64,000 bases of DNA, taken from NCBI GenBank assembly GCA_963646285.1, contig CAVIWF010000002.1:36663-100662 (forward strand). Direction: 5' to 3'. Positions 59,259-64,000 of this stretch are shown in pieces (within the stretch, counting starts at the first letter, position 1; each line of letters begins with the position of its first letter). The translations under genes and the position numbers were made by a program. The notes beneath the pieces are model-generated. The model searched no databases. It saw only the letters and a list, made by a program, of their open reading frames with translations, and was not told the DNA's origin. The DNA is from CAKUFA01 sp963646285 (GTDB taxonomy: Bacteria; Bacillota; Clostridia; Christensenellales; Aristaeellaceae).

Positions 59259-59951
59259 ATGGATGACGTGATTCTGTCCATGCGGCAGATTGTAAAACAG
59301 TACCCCATGGGGGATGAGATTCAAACTGTATTAAAGGGCATTGACATGGATGTAAAGCAGGGAGAGTTTGTTGCCGTACTGGGACCTTCCGGTTCTGGCA
59401 AGTCCACCCTGATGAACATTATCGGCTGCCTGGATACGCCTACCTCCGGCACCTATGTGCTCAGCGGCCGGGACGTGGGAGGTTTGAACGAGGACGAACT
59501 GGCCCAGGTGCGCTCCAAGGAAATCGGGTTTATTTTTCAGTCCTTTCAGCTCCTTCCCAGACAGACGGCGGTGGAAAATGTGGAACTGCCCCTGATTTAC
59601 AGCGGCGTTCATGAGCGGGAACGCCGTGAACGGGCAGAGCAAATGCTGGAGCGAGTGGGGCTGGCAGATAAGATGGATCATTATCCTAATCAGCTTTCCG
59701 GCGGACAGCAGCAGCGGGTGGCCATTGCCAGAGCCTTGGCCAATCGTCCGGCCATTCTGCTGGCAGATGAGCCTACCGGCGCTTTGGATCAGCAGACCGG
59801 GCGGCAGGTCATGTCCCTTTTCCACGACCTGAATGAAGAAGGCAACACCATCATCATGATTACCCATGACATCGGCATTGCCAGGCATGCCCGGCGCATT
59901 GTGCGCCTGCTGGACGGTGTGCTGACAGAGGGGGTGGCGGAAGATGCTTAA
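59259..59951 (+). CDS. ABC transporter ATP-binding protein (MacB-type)
   Basis: ATPase of 230 residues. Walker A is GPSGSGKSTLMN, the signature is NQLSGGQQQRVAIARAL and Walker B is ILLADEPTGALD, the last being typical of the LolD/MacB group. ATG 59259 follows GAGG by eight bases; GTG 59250 would start within that ribosome site. It overlaps the permease start by eight bases. Together with the membrane fusion protein and permease it forms a MacAB-like exporter, in Firmicutes often linked to antimicrobial peptide resistance. Confidence 0.94.
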   Translation: MDDVILSMRQIVKQYPMGDEIQTVLKGIDMDVKQGEFVAVLGPSGSGKSTLMNIIGCLDTPTSGTYVLSGRDVGGLNEDELAQVRSKEIGFIFQSFQLLPRQTAVENVELPLIYSGVHERERRERAEQMLERVGLADKMDHYPNQLSGGQQQRVAIARALANRPAILLADEPTGALDQQTGRQVMSLFHDLNEEGNTIIMITHDIGIARHARRIVRLLDGVLTEGVAEDA

Positions 59952-61143
59952 AGAAAGTCTCCGTATGTCCTGGGAAAACATTAAGGGCAACAAGATGCGC
60001 ACCTTCCTGACCATGCTGGGCATCATCATTGGCGTGACGGCCATTATTGCACTGATTACCGTCATGGAAGGTGCCACGAACGAAATTACCAGCCAGTTCA
60101 CGGCTTTAGGTGCAGGCAAGGTCAGTGTTACGGTCACAGGCACACCCATGAAAAGCGGACTGAGCGATCAGGATATTGAGAACATCGCTGCCATTGACAA
60201 CGTGGCAGGGGTGGATCCTACCACTTCGCTGACCCGGCACGTGGAGGCCAATGGTACGCTGGTGGAAGACGTGACCATTGAAGGCCGCAGCGATTGCTAT
60301 TTCAGCAACACCCCGGAGCTGATCGGTTCCGGCCGGGGGCTGAAAGCAGCGGATATGGACAGCCACAGCCGGGTCTGCATCATTGACGGTACCCTGCGCA
60401 CGGCACTGTTTGCCAATGAAAACCCTGTGGGGCAGGAAATCGTCTTTGGGGGGCTGACCTTCAAGATTGTGGGTCTGCTGGACGATGACAGCGACAACGA
60501 TGTGATGAGCGCCATGTCCCTGATGCAGGGGGGCAATGATGGGGGACGGGTGATCATCCCTTATCAGGTGGCGCTGCGGATGCTGGGCACAGGCAGCGTG
60601 AATTCCATCACCCTGTATCTGAAGGATACTGACCAATCGGACGCTACCATTCAAAGCCTGAAGGAAACCCTGAACGCCGCCTTCAATTATCGGGATAATG
60701 CCTATAACGTGCTGAATCTGGACAGCCTGCTGGATACCATGAACACCATGACCGGCATGATGACCACCTTGCTTGCGGGCATTGCTTCCATTGCTTTGCT
60801 GGTAGGCGGCATCGGTATTATGAACATGATGCTGGTATCTGTAACGGAGCGCACAACAGAAATTGGTCTGCGGAAAGCCTTGGGCGCAAGACCTAGACTG
60901 ATTCAGACCCAGTTCCTGCTGGAAAGCGTCATGCTCAGCCTGATGGGCGGCATCATCGGCATTATTCTGGGCAATCTGATTTCGGCAGCCATTGCCGCAT
61001 GGATCGGCTTTACCTTTGCCATGAGCCCCAGCGCCATCTCCCTGGCCTTCTGCTTCTCCGCTTCCGTAGGCATTCTGTTCGGATGGGCGCCTGCACGGAA
61101 GGCCTCCAGACTGAACCCCATTGATGCACTGCGGAGTATGTGA
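59944..61143 (+). CDS. ABC transporter permease (MacB/FtsX-like)
   Basis: A 399-residue type VII permease. One N-terminal membrane segment (TFLTMLGIIIGVTAIIALITV) precedes a long extracellular MacB-type domain (about 45-270). Three C-terminal membrane segments follow, with the conserved GGIGIMNMMLVSVTERTTEIGLRKALGA coupling region. It overlaps the ATPase gene. A promoter for the downstream two-component genes is embedded in its last codons. Confidence 0.94.
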   Translation: MLKESLRMSWENIKGNKMRTFLTMLGIIIGVTAIIALITVMEGATNEITSQFTALGAGKVSVTVTGTPMKSGLSDQDIENIAAIDNVAGVDPTTSLTRHVEANGTLVEDVTIEGRSDCYFSNTPELIGSGRGLKAADMDSHSRVCIIDGTLRTALFANENPVGQEIVFGGLTFKIVGLLDDDSDNDVMSAMSLMQGGNDGGRVIIPYQVALRMLGTGSVNSITLYLKDTDQSDATIQSLKETLNAAFNYRDNAYNVLNLDSLLDTMNTMTGMMTTLLAGIASIALLVGGIGIMNMMLVSVTERTTEIGLRKALGARPRLIQTQFLLESVMLSLMGGIIGIILGNLISAAIAAWIGFTFAMSPSAISLAFCFSASVGILFGWAPARKASRLNPIDALRSM

Positions 61144-61149
61144 TATAAT
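61121..61149 (+). promoter_or_regulatory. promoter of the two-component system inside the permease 3' end
   Basis: TTGATG (61121-61126) and TATAAT (61144-61149) with a 17-base spacer; the -10 is also preceded by TG (extended form). It overlaps the permease stop codon and lies 36 bases before the response-regulator ATG. Confidence 0.68.
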
Positions 61150-61184
61150 CATCTTAGAAGAAGCGCAAAAAGGGGAGAAAGACC

Positions 61185-61859
61185 ATGTTTACCATCCTGG
61201 TGGTGGAGGACGATCAGCCGCTGCGGAAAATGATGACCGCATTCCTGACCCTGAACGGCTACAAAACCATTGGTGCCGGCAATGGGGAAGAAGCCCTGAA
61301 AGCCATGGAAAGCGTTCTCCCGGATCTGGTCATTGCAGATGTGATGATGCCCGTCATGGATGGGTGGCAGCTGACGCAGGCTGTTCGAGAAGCCTGGCCC
61401 ATGATGCCCATCATCCTCGTCACTGCCCGGGATACCTTGGAGGATAAGCGGACAGGCTTTGCTGCCGGTGCGGATGATTATCTGACCAAACCCCTGGATC
61501 TGGATGAGCTGCTCCTGCATGTGGGTGCTCTGCTGCGCAGATCCCAGGCCATGACCAGCCACAAGCTGACCGTGGGGGAGACTGTGCTGGATTATGATTC
61601 CTTGTCGGTTACAAGGGGAGACACGGTGCTGACCCTGCCGAAGAAGGAATTCTATCTTCTCTTTAAGCTTCTGAGCAGCCCCAAGCAGATTTTCACCCGC
61701 CGTCAGTTAATGGATGAAATCTGGGGCATGGATGCCCAAAGCGATGAACGCACGGTGGATGTGCATATTAAACGCCTGCGGGAAAAATGTGAAGTCTTCC
61801 CCGACTTTTCACTGGTTACGGTTCGAGGCCTTGGTTATAAGGCGGAGAAGAACGTATGA
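61185..61859 (+). CDS. OmpR-family response regulator
   Basis: A 224-residue regulator. The receiver domain has the acidic pair VVEDDQP, the phosphoacceptor Asp in VIADVMMPVMDGWQ and the Lys in LTKPLD. The C-terminal winged helix (about 130-224) includes PKKEFYLLFKLLSSPKQIFTRRQLMDEIWG and VHIKRLREKC. It overlaps the kinase gene by four bases. Its likely target is the adjacent exporter operon, inferred only from proximity. Confidence 0.95.
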   Translation: MFTILVVEDDQPLRKMMTAFLTLNGYKTIGAGNGEEALKAMESVLPDLVIADVMMPVMDGWQLTQAVREAWPMMPIILVTARDTLEDKRTGFAAGADDYLTKPLDLDELLLHVGALLRRSQAMTSHKLTVGETVLDYDSLSVTRGDTVLTLPKKEFYLLFKLLSSPKQIFTRRQLMDEIWGMDAQSDERTVDVHIKRLREKCEVFPDFSLVTVRGLGYKAEKNV

Positions 61860-63202
61860 AAAAGCCTAACTTTCCAAAACCTTATACATTTCGCAGCAGG
61901 GTCATTTGTGCCCTGCTGCTGGTGTGCTTAGCGGCAACCATGATTTCCTTCATGTGCGCCTATGCGGTCAGCCGGGTCAATGTGCAGAATGAGCTGAGCG
62001 CAGCCCAGACGGATGTGGCCATTACCCTCCTTGCCATGCAGCAGAAAACCTCCCTGCCGGTAGAAACACTGGCGCAAATGGCATCCTCCGGCGAAGTATC
62101 CGTGGTGGAGGTAGATCCGGAACATTCCGGGCTGACGGATGCCCAACTGGAGCAGCTGAATGAAAAGCTGATGCTGACGGTAACGAGGACATTCACTGAC
62201 ATGCCGATTACCTACGTGCTGCTGGATGACGGTATGGTGCGTATCAGCCCGGATGTGCATATGAACATCTTCATGCGCACAGGGCTTCGGTTTGCTATGG
62301 CAGGCGCTTCCTTTACGCTGGTATTTATCCTGCTGGGACTTGTGTCGGCACAGGTATTTTCCAAGCCTGTATCTCAAATGACGGCGGCTACAAAACGGCT
62401 GGCCAAGGGGGACTTTTCTGTCCGCCTGCCGGATGACAAGCCAGGGGAGCTGGGGGAGCTGCTCCGCTCCTTTAACAGCATGGCGGATGACCTGAGCCGC
62501 ACAGCCTATCTGCAAAAGGACTTTATCAGCAGCATTTCCCATGAATTCAAAACGCCCATTGCCTCCATTAAAGGATATGCACGGCTGCTGCAAATGCCGG
62601 GGCTGGACGAGGAATCCCGGACGGAATATGTGAACATGATCGCCGGGGAAAGCGAACGGCTGAGTCATATGTCCCAAACCTTGCTGCGCCTGACCAGCTT
62701 GGAGGAGCAGATGATGCCTGCCACGGTGACCACCTTCCGGCTGGATGAACAGCTGCGGGAAGTGCTGGTGCAGCTTGCCCCTGCCTGGGAAAACCGAAAA
62801 ATCGATTGGCAGCTGGAGCTTTCCCCTGTCACCATCGCCTCGGATGAAGAACTGCTGCGCCAGGTGTGGGTGAACCTGATCCAGAATGCGGTGAAGTTTT
62901 CCGATGAAGGCGGCGCCATTGAAATTCATGTGTATGCAGCAGGGGACGCTGTGGTGGAGGTCACCGACCATGGCATCGGCATGGATGAAGCCACCATGGA
63001 GCGGATTTATGATCGCTTTTATCAGGCAGATACGTCCCGCTCCCGGGAAGGTGTGGGGCTGGGACTCTGCTTGGTGAAGCGCATTGTGGATATTTTGGGC
63101 GGAACCATCCGGGTACATTCAAAGCCGGGAGAAGGCAGTACCTTCCGGGTGCGTCTGCCTATGGATAATACAGGAGAGGAGAAACCTCATCATGGCCAGT
63201 GA
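61856..63202 (+). CDS. membrane sensor histidine kinase
   Basis: A 448-residue kinase. Membrane segments are at about 15-38 and 142-165, with an ~100-residue extracellular sensor between them. A HAMP linker follows, then the H-box SSISHEFKTPIASIKGYARLL, the N-box NLIQNAVKFS, the G1 box DHGIGMD and the G2 box VGLGLCLVKRIVDILGG. It phosphorylates the preceding response regulator. It overlaps the alarmone synthetase start by eleven bases, suggesting cotranscription. Confidence 0.95.
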   Translation: MKKPNFPKPYTFRSRVICALLLVCLAATMISFMCAYAVSRVNVQNELSAAQTDVAITLLAMQQKTSLPVETLAQMASSGEVSVVEVDPEHSGLTDAQLEQLNEKLMLTVTRTFTDMPITYVLLDDGMVRISPDVHMNIFMRTGLRFAMAGASFTLVFILLGLVSAQVFSKPVSQMTAATKRLAKGDFSVRLPDDKPGELGELLRSFNSMADDLSRTAYLQKDFISSISHEFKTPIASIKGYARLLQMPGLDEESRTEYVNMIAGESERLSHMSQTLLRLTSLEEQMMPATVTTFRLDEQLREVLVQLAPAWENRKIDWQLELSPVTIASDEELLRQVWVNLIQNAVKFSDEGGAIEIHVYAAGDAVVEVTDHGIGMDEATMERIYDRFYQADTSRSREGVGLGLCLVKRIVDILGGTIRVHSKPGEGSTFRVRLPMDNTGEEKPHHGQ

Positions 63203-63917
63203 TCCCAGAACAGACAGGGTAGCCCAGTTAACGGAGCAGTTTCAGGAAATTGTGGAGCACTATTTTTCCATTCAGTGCCGGTATCAGTCCGCCATCCGTG
63301 AAGTGCAGACGAAGCTGGAAATTCTGGATGATGAATTCCAGTCCAAGCACAGCCGGAACCCCATTCATCACATGCAGTCCCGTATGAAAAGCCTGCCCTC
63401 CATTACGGAAAAGCTCCGCAGAAAGGGGATTCCACTGACCATTGAAGCGGCAACCCAGCAGCTCACAGACATTGCAGGCATTCGGGTCATCTGCTCCTAT
63501 ATTGACGATATTTACACCATCGCAGACCTGCTCATCAAGCAGGACGATGTGCGGGTGGTGAAGTGGCGGGATTATATTAAGCAGCCCAAGCCCAACGGGT
63601 ATCGCAGCCTGCATATTGTGATTGAGATTCCTGTTTTCCTGCAGGAAGGGAAAATCTTTGTGCCGGTGGAGGTGCAGATTCGCACCATTGCCATGGATTT
63701 CTGGGCAACGCTGGAGCATCACCTGCGCTATAAGGGCATTACCGACATTCCTACGGACATTTCGGATGAATTGCAGCGCACGGCGGAAGACATTTGCCGC
63801 CTGGATGAACGGATGCTGAATATCCGCAATCGGGTGGACGCACTGGGAACTTCTGAAAGCAAACCCGAACATGAAGAAAAGCCGGCTGCAGAGGCACAAA
63901 ACACCACACCTGCCTGA
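63192..63917 (+). CDS. small alarmone synthetase (RelQ/RelP-like GTP pyrophosphokinase)
   Basis: A 241-residue single-domain (p)ppGpp synthetase. The core has DIAGIRVICSYIDDIYTIADLL, the KPNGYRSLHIVIEIPVF substrate block and PVEVQIRTIAMDFWATLEHHLRYK, all diagnostic of the RelA/SpoT synthetase fold. There is no HD hydrolase or TGS/ACT regulatory part. ATG 63192 has GGAGAGGAG upstream; an upstream frame to 63084 lies inside the kinase gene. Small synthetases raise (p)ppGpp under envelope stress, which fits the neighbouring two-component system and exporter. The last 80 bases of the window hold only a short GGGCTCGCAAGCCC hairpin. Confidence 0.93.
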   Translation: MASDPRTDRVAQLTEQFQEIVEHYFSIQCRYQSAIREVQTKLEILDDEFQSKHSRNPIHHMQSRMKSLPSITEKLRRKGIPLTIEAATQQLTDIAGIRVICSYIDDIYTIADLLIKQDDVRVVKWRDYIKQPKPNGYRSLHIVIEIPVFLQEGKIFVPVEVQIRTIAMDFWATLEHHLRYKGITDIPTDISDELQRTAEDICRLDERMLNIRNRVDALGTSESKPEHEEKPAAEAQNTTPA

Positions 63918-64000
63918 AAGCATAAAGACAAGAAGACAGCCTCTTTCAGACCATCAACAAACCCTAGGTGGCGTTGGAGGGCTCGCAAGCCCTTCAACTC

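Noticed and set aside
63728..63997. Reverse-strand frame at the right edge, and the hairpin near 63979
   Set aside because: Mostly antisense to the alarmone synthetase; the edge hairpin may be a terminator or repeat, but it cannot be resolved without the next sequence.

Overview
The window looks like a chromosomal segment of a Gram-positive Clostridia-type anaerobe (Bacillota), perhaps a gut or rumen species. The evidence is the gene families (DivIB/FtsA/FtsZ, RicT, DarA, KhpB, RelQ-type synthetase, FMN-riboswitch RibU), strong GGAGG ribosome sites, sigma-A promoters with 17-base spacers, a clostridial 2[4Fe-4S] ferredoxin and a hexuronate/pectin catabolic locus. Most genes are moderately GC-rich. 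Two stretches are visibly AT-richer: 39.8-42.6 kb and 44.5-48.2 kb. No tRNA, rRNA or CRISPR array was recognised.

Layout. 0-8.5 kb: cell-wall and division cluster murE-mraY-murD-divIB-ftsA-ftsZ, lacking ftsW, murG and murC (murC is at 53.8-55.2 kb). 8.5-11.9 kb: reverse-strand operon ribU-tsaE-tsaB-rimI-hydroxyacid dehydrogenase behind a consensus promoter and an FMN riboswitch. 12-16 kb: a small acidic protein, a lipid kinase and a 730-residue protein of unknown function. 16-23.5 kb: hexuronate regulon, with uxaB-uxaA-kduI-kduD reading left and a LacI-type regulator plus uxaC reading right; matching palindromes lie just after both divergent promoters. 23.5-28 kb: icd, ferredoxin, then darA-holB-ricT. 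28-36 kb: ABC-F ATPase, CpXC protein, secreted peptidoglycan-binding protein, phosphoesterase, flavin reductase, hexapeptide transferase, DUF1292 protein and an autoregulated-looking PadR/DUF4097 operon.

36-39 kb: shikimate pathway. aroK and aroF-aroB are divergent from back-to-back promoters, and aroF is preceded by a Phe-rich leader peptide and a terminator, which suggests attenuation. 39-48 kb: accessory region with a large AT-rich secreted TPR/Ig-like protein, argS, and a two-gene ABC exporter, one half of which is split into two overlapping reading frames, with a possible small peptide gene upstream. 48-54 kb: MATE exporter, a complete ISAs1-type element with 10-base target duplications, an E2-like acyltransferase with a degenerate active site, a YolD-like protein, a DinB-like protein and a DUF3788 gene broken by one nonsense codon. 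54-58 kb: murC, then the conserved rpmH-rnpA-yidD-yidC-khpB cluster. 58-64 kb: MacAB-like exporter, two-component system and small alarmone synthetase.

The sugar genes form one pathway: UxaC, UxaB and UxaA (from galacturonate) and KduI and KduD (from unsaturated pectin sugars) all converge on 2-keto-3-deoxygluconate, whose kinase and aldolase are not in the window. The most notable signals are the aroF leader, the paired hexuronate operators, the FMN-riboswitch operon that includes t6A genes, the split exporter with its candidate peptide, and the AT-rich surface protein.
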